Program-made: the position numbers and the translations under genes | NCBI GenBank assembly: GCA_950295325.1 | Contig: OX485809.1 | Location: 8,618,001 to 8,682,000 of the forward strand | Reading direction: 5' to 3' | Source of the DNA: Polytrichum commune | Lineage: Eukaryota > Streptophyta > Polytrichopsida > Polytrichales > Polytrichaceae | DNA: 64,000 bases | Shown here: positions 54,763 to 64,000 of the stretch, piece after piece | How the letters are laid out: every line of letters begins with the position of its first letter | Numbering within the stretch: position 1 is the first letter of the stretch | The notes under the pieces: model-generated | What the model was told of the DNA's origin: nothing | What the model saw: only the letters and a program-made list of their open reading frames with translations | Databases searched by the model: none

Positions 54763-54769
54763 TTTTATA
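54763..54769 (-). promoter_or_regulatory. TATA box upstream of the histidine-rich gene
   Basis: TATAAAA on the minus strand, within GACGTCTATAAAACTCCC. A start site about 30 bp downstream would give a leader of about 330 bases before ATG 54404. Within this leader GTAAGT and GTGAGT (around 54676 and 54651) could act as donors of a leader intron. Confidence 0.6.
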
Positions 54770-54889
54770 GACGTCGGAGGAGATGGAGCGAAACGTGGTA
54801 GCCAAGGCTCGTCCTCCGGAGTTGAAGAACAAGAGTCGGTGATGAGCCTCGTAAGCTTGTGTGCCTGGCAACCACCAAGAACCATCTCA

Positions 54890-55814
54890 GCAAGTCAATG
54901 GTAATTTCCCTACTTTTAAGACTTCAATTTCTTCACGGATTCGTAACTAAACTTCTTGTGTACATCGGAAATGCTCATGTCATGTCGGTGCATTCTAGGA
55001 CCTTGAAGTAATTTGCATATCTCGATCGATTGGCAATTTATTTGTAAGTTTAGTAGAGTTAGGGTGAGTTTCCATGTAGGCCGCTCACCCATGAGATTCT
55101 AGTGGGAATAAGGACAAATGAAAATGGAATATGCTGGGGTGTTGTTCATATGTGTCCACCAACTATTGTTATTTCAAGGGTTTAGTGGGCACACGGAACT
55201 CTAGCGGTCCAAGTTCACAACCCTTCACATTCTAGTAGACCACTAATATATGATTGATTGATAGCTTTTGTTTATTTGCATAAGAACACCTCCAACCAAC
55301 TATTATATATCTAGTGGGCAAGCGACCTACATGGATATTCACCCTCATCCTTAAAGGATCCCATAAACTCATGTTTGGGTAGGGAGTTGAATCGCCCCAA
55401 TTTTGACAATTTACAATGTTCAAGCAATATTCAAGTGATGTCACAACCCTTAGTCTTGATGTATTGCAACGGAGGTGTTTGACTTTCGCCAACAGACCGT
55501 GGTGATGTAGAAATAAACTCCCTCTCGCGAGTCACACGAGTGTGTAATTTTCATTAATCCAGCTTAGATGCCTAGAAATAGTACATAGTCTAGAGATTAC
55601 TTCATTCAAAGTAATTTGACACATAATTAGTTTCCAAGACCCTGAATTTGTCTAGGCAATGTCATTTGGCCACAAACCCATGGAAGTTTGAGTTTTTATT
55701 TATTTTGAACGGATGAAAGATACATTTATGATTCATGATCCAACCTCGTCATCATGGTATACATAAGACATCATGTTGTCGATGACACCTCATCATCGTA
55801 GGATGGCAACTAGG
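54890..55814. other. No recognisable gene
   Basis: AT-rich DNA between the histidine-rich gene and the copia element. A CATCATC-rich repeat (CGTCATCATGG, CCTCATCATCG, CCCATCATC) occurs at 55745-55840. Confidence 0.45.
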
Positions 55815-55996
55815 TGTTGGTATCGTGCCCCATCATCTTAGGAGGTGATGATGATCAAAAACTTTAAATAAACACCGAGGTTGAGACAGAAAATAATAGA
55901 AGTCGCAGTCTTGCTCTTTAGTTCTCAAGAATTATGCAATCTTGCTTGCATGATGTGCTTCTCATTTTATATTCATTTTCTACCCATTTTATAACA

Positions 55997-56012
55997 CGTT
56001 ATCAACATGAGG
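55997..56012 (+). other. Primer-binding site of the copia element
   Basis: CGTTATCAACATGAGG directly after the LTR end TATAACA. It resembles CGTTATCAGCACGAG, the usual plant copia site for half-tRNA-Met priming, with two or three differences. Confidence 0.6.
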
Positions 56013-56289
56013 CTCAAAGCAATGGAGTTGTGATTTTGTAGTGGATTTTTGTTGAATGGAATTTTTATTGATTATTGTGAGATAAAAGAAGAAATGTGTA
56101 ACCAAATAAGGTGTTGTAATATAAAAGAAATGAATGTGGAGTAAAATGTAGTATAGAAGTATAGAGTGTGTATGATATTTGCATATAGGATTTGTAGCGT
56201 TGAATTCGGTATTAGAAATAATTGTCTCTTAACAGCTACTAGCGTTTTAGGGAGAAGAAGGATTATTTAAGATGATAGTATGAAATATA

Positions 56290-58771
56290 GAATCGTGATT
56301 CTAAAGGCAAAATGATGCACTTAGAATTTCTTTTTCTTTTTCTTGTACTTGATGGTGTTAATCACTTAATTTGGGCCTTTGATACCAAACTAAATCCACA
56401 AGCACGTAATCTTGCGAAGGAAATAAAGGAAACATCTCTAGAAATTCTTACGGATCATTATAATCCTCAAGCAATAGTTTATGCGACAACATCAGGACCC
56501 AACATTATTATTGCAGTATTTTACTATGATATTAGCTCATGTTTTGTGAGTGTCACTTTAAAATCGGTTCAATCACCAACAAATAATATTTTTGTGAAAT
56601 GCTCATTATGATTGAATACATCTTCAAGTGTAAGATTCTTCAACCATAGTTGAGTACAATACTAAAATGTATAAGATAGCATTTCAATTATCTTTGTGTG
56701 AAGAACGAATTGATGATGCGCAGATGATAGAGAATACTCTATCCACGTTTTTATGTTGCCAATATTATATCAGCTCAACAATATTGAAATATAAGATACA
56801 CGAAATATCAAGATCTCATATCAATGTTATTACTCGCCGAGAAGCAAAATGAACTATTATTGAAGATCTATGGAAAACGATCTACTGGAATGTTTTTCAT
56901 ATAGAATCATGCAACACATGTGCTGACAACGTGGTTCAAATCCTAAGGATTGAGAAGAAGACCAAAATTAGAGAAAAAAAAATCAAACACTAATGCAAAG
57001 AAAAATTCAACGAGTATGAACACAACGAGCAACGTGATACACACGCCATACATGTAGAACACATGAAGACACCATACGTTCAAACGATGACAAATCCATT
57101 TAGAAATATGAAATCTTATACTATCTTTGTTGGTACCGAACCTAATACTTTAAATGTTTTTTTATTACTAGATAGTGCAAACACCGACATTATTCTTTGT
57201 GATAAGAATTTTTTTTCATATGTAGATCTTGTGATGAGAAAACATATCACCACCATCACTAATAGCCATTTGATATTATACAAAATTAACAAAGCATGTC
57301 TCATTATGCTTAGAGGTACACTTCATACTATTGGATCATAATCGATGTCCAGTTGAAAATATCCCGACATACTCTCAAGCCTATATATTGTTCCTTACTT
57401 TATTCATCTAAGGGGAAGATTGCTACATTTTGTATGAACATATGATATGAGTGCATAAGACATTTAATCATTTTAATAATGAGGCGAATTGTTCCTAGCA
57501 TAAAAAAACACAAAATTCAAGTATCAAATTTGTTGAAATGTATGGAACCTTGTTAATTTTGTGCTTTCAAAAAAATTATTAGTCAACCTTATAAATGGAA
57601 TTTGCCACATGAACTCCTTGTTATATTTCAAAGGGTTCAAATGGATATTTGTGGTCCAATAAATCCACCATGTGAACTGTTGAGATATTTTCTTGTCTTA
57701 ATTGAGGCATCCACAAAATGGTCATATGTCTCTCTTTTAGCTAGTAGGAATCTAGTTTTTCTTAGATTATTGGCACAAATTATACAATTTCGGGCTATGT
57801 GCACATGTCATCCAATTAAATTCATAAGCTTCAGGAAAATTTAAATATCTAGTATTTAGGACATATTATAGTCAATTGGAATGCAATTGTAACACTCGTT
57901 ATTATATATTCATGAGACAATTGGTCTAGCAAAATATTTTATTAATATATTACAATTAATTGTTAGACTATTACTTATGAGATCTAAATTTGCTACTTCA
58001 ATATGAGGTTACGTTATCTTACATGCAGGAATGTTGGTTTGCTTAAGACCCTCCTTACTAGTATCCATTACAACTATAGAAGCAATGTTTGGACAAATAT
58101 CTAATACAAAACACCTAAAAAATTATGGTTGTAAGGTGTTAGTGCCCATTTTTCTCCTACATAGAACTAAGATGGATCCTCAAATGAGAGAGGGGATATA
58201 TATTAGATGTAAATCATTCAGCATTATTAAATATTTAGATCTTCAAACTGGAAATTTATTACAAGGAAAAATTTGTTAATTATTTTTTCGATGAGGAATA
58301 ATTTCCATGTTTGGTACGACAATCAAATTTATGTAGAGATTTGAACTTTAATGTTTTATCTAATCGTAACATGTTTCCAAATTCTTGTACCTAAGAATGC
58401 GAAAGAAAGGTTGAACACATTTTGCATTTGAATTAGTTAACTAATAGACTACCCCATTCATTCAATAATGCAGCGAATGTGACTAAATCACACATTCATG
58501 TTGTTAATGGCCTTGCTCGTATAGAGAAACCCACCATTCAAACCACACCCATAAAAAGATGTCATAGTAAAGATCTTCAACCTTACAAACGACATACCTA
58601 GATAAAGGTATGTGCAGAACGCAAATGTGTGCTTCCAAACATTGAGCTTGATAAATCTGAAAGAGAAGCACCAATTGATTCAATAAAGATTACAATCAAC
58701 TTTGGAAAGATAAGAAATTATAGGACTGTACATATGCCTTTTGTTTCCATGTATCATAACACTTGGATGAT
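56290..58771 (+). pseudogene. Copia gag, protease and integrase remnants
   Basis: Gag: FLVLDGVNHLIWAFDTKL (about 56340) and DAQMIENTLSTFLCCQY (about 56720). Protease region: LLLDSANTDIILCDKNFFSY (about 57165), with Asp-Ser-Ala at the active site. Integrase: VQMDICGPINPP and RYFLVLIEASTKWSYVSLL (57630-57740), then EAMFGQISNTKHLKNYGCKV and YIRCKSFSIIKYLDLQTGNL (58080-58270). Weak linker sequence continues until the LINE. Stops such as the one after FDEE near 58295 show the copy is dead. Confidence 0.8.
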
Positions 58772-59068
58772 GATTGTGATCCAAGATAGATAGAAACTCC
58801 GGTCCCTTTAGGGGCCGGCGTGAATAGAGTGTCCGTTCGTAATGCCAACAATCCGATGCCCACAGGACATGGGGAAGCTGGGACAAAACTACTCTCCTCT
58901 TTCGAGGATGGACACTATAGTATCCAGTAACAAATAACAGGGGCCCATCATGGCCCACGAGGGAGTATATTTTTTTTAAGGGTGGGACGTTGGTACCAAC
59001 ACACTTGCACCAATCCCTAATCCTGAGATGGGAATAAGTGTTGAATACATTTAAGTTTAAGTTTTGAG

Positions 59069-60685
59069 TTATGGGGGATCTAGATTTTGGGGAAGTGGTT
59101 GGTGGTTTTCAATTCTTCTTTTATGGAGAAGGATTGACATTGCATATTGTATTGCAATGGTATTGATATTTTTAAAGGTATTTTTGATGGTTGCCATGGG
59201 TATTTTGAGATTGTCTTCTAGTAGTTTCATAGGAGGGATGTGGGCAGTAGCTCTAGCCCCAGCAGTAATGACAAGAAGTGGTTCGATTTTCCATCCTCTG
59301 GAAGCAATACTATCAATTAGCGGTTTGTATTTGTTGATTTTAGCTTCTATGGCTTCCCGGGAGAACCGATCGTTACAGTATGTAAATTCAATAAATTGTA
59401 TGGAGAGGTCAGGGTCAATGTCAACTGGTGGGTCATTTTGATATGGTAGTCCTTTAACGCAAAGTATATCAGGTCGGAATTTTGCGTTACAGTGACATCT
59501 TTGTGTGTTACATATGCAGGGGAGTAGCCAATTAGGGACGGTATTTTCTTGGGGATTATTATTGAAGATACCAACATTCATGAGAGTAAAGCATCGGGAT
59601 TTTTCGGACGAGATTAGGAGCTTTCTAATTTCTCCGACTGCTTTGTTATGTCTTTTAACTCTGAGTGAATGTATATGTTGTTGTTTACATTTAAGTAGTA
59701 CATGGAGCCAAGTGTCTGGTTCGTTTGAGTGGCATATGGGGCACGTGATAGAGGGGTATCGTTGGGGACCGAAGAACATTTGTTTCCTAGCATTACCCAT
59801 GTATGTTCCTGTGCGGAATTTAATAAGGCATGATTTTTGTTTGTCAGTGATTGTGGGATTTGTCCAAAAGTCGTTTGATAATTCTTTGTCTATGTCTGCG
59901 TTTTTTGTCCATTTACACGTGTTGGGGGTTTGGGTGGCCATGATTGCTATATTGTTTTCCCTATCATATTTCTTAATTTGTTTGTCTAAGAATCTTACTG
60001 GGCCTTTATCTGGAACGTCGATCATCGAGGCCCAGACATCTTTTTGATAATAATACGGAGTGGCATGGGCATGTTCATATGGATGGGTGGCAATTCTATG
60101 TTCTAATTGTAAGCCTGCTTTTGCAAGTTTGTCGGCTTTTTCATTACCGTCAATGTTGACATGTGCTCGGACTTTGTATAGTATGATTGGTTGTGTACGG
60201 TTTTGAAGGAGTTTTACCATGGAGTTGAGTGTGGTTTGGTCTGGGTGACTATTGTGAAGAGTGGGATGTTTAATTTGTGTGTTGAGTAAATAGAGTACGT
60301 TTAGACTGTCTGTGAATATGAAGGCGGGTTCATTAGGAAATTGTGTATTGATGATTCTTAGTGTTTTATGTATGGCCATCATTTCTGCGCGTAGTATGTT
60401 CTGATGGCCGTGTAATCTTTTGGCGATATTTAAGCCTTTGGGGCTGTAGATACCGTATCCAGCTTTTTCTCTTCTCCATACCCCTGGGGCAATTTCGGTG
60501 GGTTTTATAAAGGAACCATCTGTGTAGTAGCTGAATTGGGGGTGGAATTTTAGGGGAAAATTAGTTTGGTAGTTTGGAAGTTGTGATGTAAGGATATTAT
60601 TGTGTGGGAACATGGTTGGATAAGTTAATTTAGCCCATTTTTTTATTAGGGTTGACGGTGGTGTTCGGAGGGGTGGGTAGTGCAA
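59069..60685 (-). CDS. LINE ORF C-terminal part: RNase H, CCHC motif, PD-(D/E)XK-like endonuclease
   Basis: An intact 538-codon frame, probably the 3' part of a longer polyprotein. RNase H type I: FSYYTDGSF (Asp 56), RAEMMAI (Glu 101), FIFTDSLNVLYLL (Asp 126), KVRAHVNIDGNEKADKLAKA (Asp 185). A zinc motif CPICHSNEPDTWLHVLLKC follows (Cys 315, 318, His 328, Cys 333). Then a Cys cluster CICNTQRCHC (390-399) precedes FRPDILCVKG (Asp 406) and QFIEFTYCND (Glu 433), the layout of restriction-like endonucleases found in R2-type and some algal LINEs. The third catalytic residue is not certain (Thr in place of the usual Lys). The endonuclease would nick target DNA, and RNase H would remove RNA template. 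Confidence 0.8.
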   Translation of the reverse strand: MHYPPLRTPPSTLIKKWAKLTYPTMFPHNNILTSQLPNYQTNFPLKFHPQFSYYTDGSFIKPTEIAPGVWRREKAGYGIYSPKGLNIAKRLHGHQNILRAEMMAIHKTLRIINTQFPNEPAFIFTDSLNVLYLLNTQIKHPTLHNSHPDQTTLNSMVKLLQNRTQPIILYKVRAHVNIDGNEKADKLAKAGLQLEHRIATHPYEHAHATPYYYQKDVWASMIDVPDKGPVRFLDKQIKKYDRENNIAIMATQTPNTCKWTKNADIDKELSNDFWTNPTITDKQKSCLIKFRTGTYMGNARKQMFFGPQRYPSITCPICHSNEPDTWLHVLLKCKQQHIHSLRVKRHNKAVGEIRKLLISSEKSRCFTLMNVGIFNNNPQENTVPNWLLPCICNTQRCHCNAKFRPDILCVKGLPYQNDPPVDIDPDLSIQFIEFTYCNDRFSREAIEAKINKYKPLIDSIASRGWKIEPLLVITAGARATAHIPPMKLLEDNLKIPMATIKNTFKNINTIAIQYAMSILLHKRRIENHQPLPQNLDPP

Positions 60686-62510
60686 TTTGTGTGTGACTAT
60701 GTAGAATGTGGAGTGTGTTTGCTGTGTCGTTTATTAATTTCATTTGTTCGTAGGTACCAATATTGTTGTTTTGGTGATGAATACAAAAGATTTGCATGGT
60801 AGATGGTTCTTTGCATTTAATATTAAGTTCAGGGGGTATGGTGGGTTCCTCATAAGTGATTGTATCAGCAGCGAAGTGAGCAATAATGTGTGTGTCCGGA
60901 AATGGGCCTGTGTGTGGGTTGGGGTTGTTGTACCAATCCGTATCCGGGGTTATAAGTATAGTGATTGTATCTGGGTCATTTTGGGCTGCCATGCGTGCCC
61001 AGTGGATGGCTTGTTGTAGGTCTGTTGGATTGTGAGAATGTGCGTATCCGATGCCTTGCCATTTATGGTCAAAAGCTTTTCCTAGAGGTCCAAATATTAT
61101 GTCTCTCGAGAATGGCGAATAGAATTGTGTGAATTGTGTGGGGCATGTAACTATTGAATGTTGTAATGAGAAGATCTAATATGGGGGTTGGTATAGTATA
61201 GTGGGCACGTTTGAGTGGGTCGTTTTTTGGGATACGGTATTTGTACCTTTGATATAGCCAAACAATTTCAGTTTCAAATGATTGGGTAGATGGTTCTAGA
61301 CCATGTGCGGTATTTTTTGCCAATTGGTATTGTTTCCATAGCCACATTAGTCTAGTTTTCGGGATGGTGATGAGGTGTCGTCCATTGTCCTCGTAAATGT
61401 GGGCGACATCAAATTGTGTTTGTATGGTATTAGAGTTTGTTTCGATGTCGTTTTCTGGGTTACATTCATTAATAGAGATATGTGCGAGTGGGATTATCAT
61501 GGTTGGTGTGACGTATCTTGTGTCTCGTTGTTGGTCTTTGGAGAAGTAGGCATTAATGATGTTCGAAAAATGTTTGTGTTGTCTTTCTGTGTAGTAGTGA
61601 ATCAACAAGGTTGTGTTGTGGTTACATGTGGTGGCTTCACAATATGGGTAAAGGTCTCTTTGTGTACGCCATTTATTATATGTGATGTTATTTGTCGTGG
61701 TCCATTGGCAGAGGTAGGACGTGACTGTTCTTTTTATGCCGTTATGGTCATTGGATTGGTTTTGTTTATGATCTAGTATTTTATGTATGGGGAATTTTCG
61801 GGGATTGTTAAGCATGTTGTTGGGAGGGGGGGTAAAGGGGGGTGTGAAGGGTAGGAGGATGTACGGGGGCGGTCGGTGGGCGGGGTAAGATGTTGTGGTG
61901 TCTTTTGATGTATTTGTTTTTTAGAGATCTTGGAGGATGATGTTGTTGGCATGGTGAAGGGCATTGATTGCAAGGGGGATGGCAGAATAATTGGTTTGCG
62001 ATATTAAGTGCGCTTTGGATGAGTTTAGAAGGAGTGGAATAATATATTTTGAATTCGTCCGGACTCATTAGAGTGGTGTCATTAGGCATGGTGATTTGGT
62101 CTAGTGTGGTTATATTATGTACTAGTAATTTGTATAATAATTTAAGTGAGATGTTGGGATTGAGGTCATGGAGTGTTGGTGCTTCCTGCATCCATGCATT
62201 TTCAAGTGGGGATGGGGTTAGTAAGAAGTTATGTAGTGTACTTTTTAGATGGACTCCGGCTTTATGTTTGAGCAGGAATAATGTTCTAGTGATGGGCGAC
62301 CTAACACAATGATGGTATTTAATACGAGTGATATCCTTAGAACCCCCATATTTGGCGAGTATGAATTGTAGTAGCCCGGCATATATCTTCCCAATTCGAC
62401 CTTTATCGTTGAGGGCGTTTTGTAGTTGTTCTCCTATGCATCTTAAGTAGGCATTTTGTAATGAGAATGCTTCAATTCCGAATAGATTGTGTGGGAGTTG
62501 GGTAGCGATG
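60686..62510 (-). pseudogene. Upstream LINE polyprotein segment, frameshifted
   Basis: Reading down from 62510: LPHNLFGIEAFSLQNAYLRC, IGEQLQNALNDKGRIGKIYA and HHCVRSPITRTLFLLKHKAG. This is the thumb/connection region after a LINE reverse transcriptase. It continues via MQEAPTLHDLNP (62191) and a frameshift near 61810 to 61815-61069. Another shift near 61100 leads to QGIGYAHSHNPTDLQQAIHW and PDTDWYNNPNPHTGPFPDTH (60992-60630), which overlaps the RNase H frame in another phase. At least three frameshifts separate the parts, so this copy cannot make a continuous product. Confidence 0.65.
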
Positions 62511-63573
62511 GATTGTGATCCAACTACTATAGCTGAGGCTTGTAATCAAAATGATTGGCCCATGTGGGAAGTGGCAAAGAGATCTGAACTAGAGTCTTTG
62601 ATATCAACGAAGGTGTTTAATCCAGTTGAAACAACGCCAAAAGGGGTTAACCCAGTGGGTTGTAAATAGGCATTTGTAAAAAACAAGACATGTTTTGAAA
62701 TGTTTCCGGATACAAGTACAACTAATTGCCCAAGGTTTCATCCAACGTCCAAACATTAATTATAAAGAGACATATTTCCCTATGATGGACTTAATTATGT
62801 GCAAATATTTCTTTAGTTTTGTAGACGATAAGAAGTTTGAAACAAAATTGATGGTTGTAGTTATCACAAACTTATATGGCAATTTGGATACTAACATAAA
62901 CATGAAGTTCTTTGTGGGGTTGGAATTCCAAAACTCTTAAAAACAACCACAGTGCCCTAAACTTGAAAGGGCATTGTGTGGCCTTAAACATGCCGGTAGT
63001 ATGTGGTACAACTGTCTAGGAGATTTTTTAATAGAACGAGGTTTTAAAAATGATGAGGTTTGTCCATATATCTTTATTAAACGAACTATCACAAAACTAG
63101 TTATTGTGGTTGCATATGTTGATGACCTCAACATCATCGGCACGACTTGCGTCATCTTCGAGATTGTTTCTCAACACAAAGGACAATTTGAGATGAAAGA
63201 TCTTGACGAAACCACCTTTTGTCTTGGCCTACAGGTTGAAAAATTAGTTGTAAGTATTTTTCTAGATCAGAATTTGTATACTCAAAAGCTACTCAATTGT
63301 TTCTCAATGGATGTGGTTTACCCACTAAGTTCCCCGATGGTGGTACGGTCATTGAATCTAAAGAATGATGAGTTTAGACCATGTGATGAGGGGAAAAAGT
63401 ATTTGAGACCAGAAACTCCATACTTGGCAGCAATAGGTGCATTAATGTATTTGGCAAATTGCACCAAGCCTAACATTGCATTTGCCATTAATTTTCTGGC
63501 TAGATTTAATGCTAAGCCAACAAAACAACATTGGAATGGTGCCAAACATCGTATGATACCTCAAGGGCATTAA
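62511..63573 (+). pseudogene. Copia reverse transcriptase remnant
   Basis: Resumes with CDPTTIAEACNQNDWPMWEV and PKGVNPVGCK, then VQLIAQGFIQRPNINYKETY (62700-62780), CGLKHAGSMWYNCLGDFL (from 62974) and the catalytic AYVDDLNIIG (63112-63141). MKDLDETTFCLGLQVEKL and YLAAIGALMYLANCTKPNIA follow. A TAG near 62667 and frame changes at 62695 and 62940-62974 make it non-functional. Confidence 0.85.
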
Positions 63574-63799
63574 AGATCTAGAATTATTTTATTAAGTTGG
63601 AGAAGATAGCAACATCAAAGAATATGTGGATTACCTTTTCGATCTACATAAATGAAAATCACAAACATATTATCTTTTCCTTAAACGAGGAGCAACAATG
63701 TCTTGAAAATCAATGAAGTAGAGCCTTGCAAGAACATCCTCAAACCATTTAGAAATCATAGCCCTACGAATGCGTTTGGTTGAGATTGGTGGATGGCTT

Positions 63800-64000
63800 C
63801 ACCAAAGGTTTTTATGGTTTTTCCCAATGTTCCAAAATCTCCAATAGTGATCTATGAAGATAATGCGGCATGCATTACTCAGATAAAGGCGGGCTACATC
63901 AAAGAAGACCGAATCAAGCACATCTTACCAAAGTTATTTTTCACTTATGAGTTATTGAGATAAGATATTGATATGATGCAATTTAGGTCTTCTAATAACC
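63800..64000 (+). pseudogene. Copia RNase H remnant at the window edge
   Basis: YEDNAACITQIKAGYIKEDR and IKHILPKLFFTYELL correspond to the end of copia RNase H (usual pattern DN..CI, KHI, FTHEL). A TAA follows near 63961. The sequence then leaves the window. Confidence 0.7.

Larger units (their letters stand above)
58785..62510 (-). mobile_element. 5'-truncated LINE inserted in the copia element
   Basis: GATTGTGATCCAA is present on both sides (58772-58784 and 62511-62523), a perfect 13-bp target-site duplication. Removing the insert and one copy restores the copia frame (LDDDCDPTTIAEACNQNDW). The 3' end on the minus strand is CTATCTATC, a tiny GATA-type repeat rather than poly-A; an A-run lies about 180 bp inside the 3' UTR. 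Coding sequence enters the element in the region after the reverse transcriptase palm, so the RT core and all 5' sequence are missing, as expected for target-primed reverse transcription that stopped early. Confidence 0.9.
55815..64000 (+). mobile_element. Decayed Ty1/copia element, split by a LINE, truncated by the window end
   Basis: A putative 5' LTR (about 55815-55996, TGTTGG to ATAACA) is followed by CGTTATCAACATGAGG, the variant of the copia primer-binding site complementary to an internal part of initiator tRNA-Met. Gag, protease and integrase pieces follow to 58784. The element resumes after the LINE at 62511 with reverse transcriptase and RNase H remnants. The copia order integrase before reverse transcriptase is clear. 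Many stops and frameshifts. The 3' LTR lies outside the window. Confidence 0.8.

Noticed and set aside
58968..58976. LINE poly-A tail at the T-run on the plus strand
   Set aside because: The perfect 13-bp duplication puts the 3' end at 58785, about 180 bp further on, so the A-run is internal to the 3' UTR.
1..64000. CRISPR arrays, operons or bacterial-type ribosome binding sites
   Set aside because: The DNA is plainly eukaryotic nuclear with introns and LTR elements. The tandem repeats present (70-bp and 39-bp units) lack repeat-spacer structure.

Overview
The window looks like a repeat-rich stretch of a moss nuclear genome. The main evidence is a LEAFY-family gene on the minus strand (17849-21341). 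Its DNA-binding domain has Asp where flowering-plant LEAFY has His312, and Cys where it has Arg345, the combination known from mosses (type II LEAFY). Introns with GT/AG ends, a plastid-type riboflavin synthase with a transit peptide, plant-type telomeric CCCTAAA units and plant-type LTR elements agree with this. I cannot name the species.

Host genes are few: LEAFY; a RING-finger protein gene (26222-28099, plus); riboflavin synthase (28940-31701, minus), which faces the RING gene tail to tail; and a histidine-rich protein of unknown function with a TATA box (53340-54404, minus). Everything else I can identify is mobile DNA. From 1 to 17 kb there are fragments of Ty1/copia elements, a PIF/Harbinger transposase remnant, several families of terminal-inverted-repeat (TIR) elements, a tRNA-derived SINE head and tandem repeats. 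TIR elements have also colonised the LEAFY introns.

The centre (35.9-52.4 kb) is a nest. An old, internally deleted Ty3/gypsy element (LTRs 35941-36499 and 50498-52402) was invaded by a 746-bp TIR element, by a pogo/Tigger-like TIR element, and by a young 10-kb Ty3/gypsy element (40104-50192). The young element is the highlight. Its first frame encodes Gag, protease and a complete-looking C5 cytosine DNA methyltransferase. It ends at a UAG whose next six bases fit the tobamovirus-type readthrough context (CAR-YYA). The same frame then encodes reverse transcriptase, RNase H, integrase and a C-terminal PHD finger. Its 431-bp direct repeats look identical, so it is recent, yet its ends are circularly permuted relative to the LTR predicted from the polypurine tract, as if a two-LTR circle had integrated.

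The right end (55.8-64 kb) is a decayed Ty1/copia element split by a 5'-truncated LINE (58785-62510) with a perfect 13-bp target-site duplication. The LINE encodes RNase H, a zinc motif and a PD-(D/E)XK-like endonuclease.

All coordinates were read by eye; identity, phylogeny and expression claims need computation.
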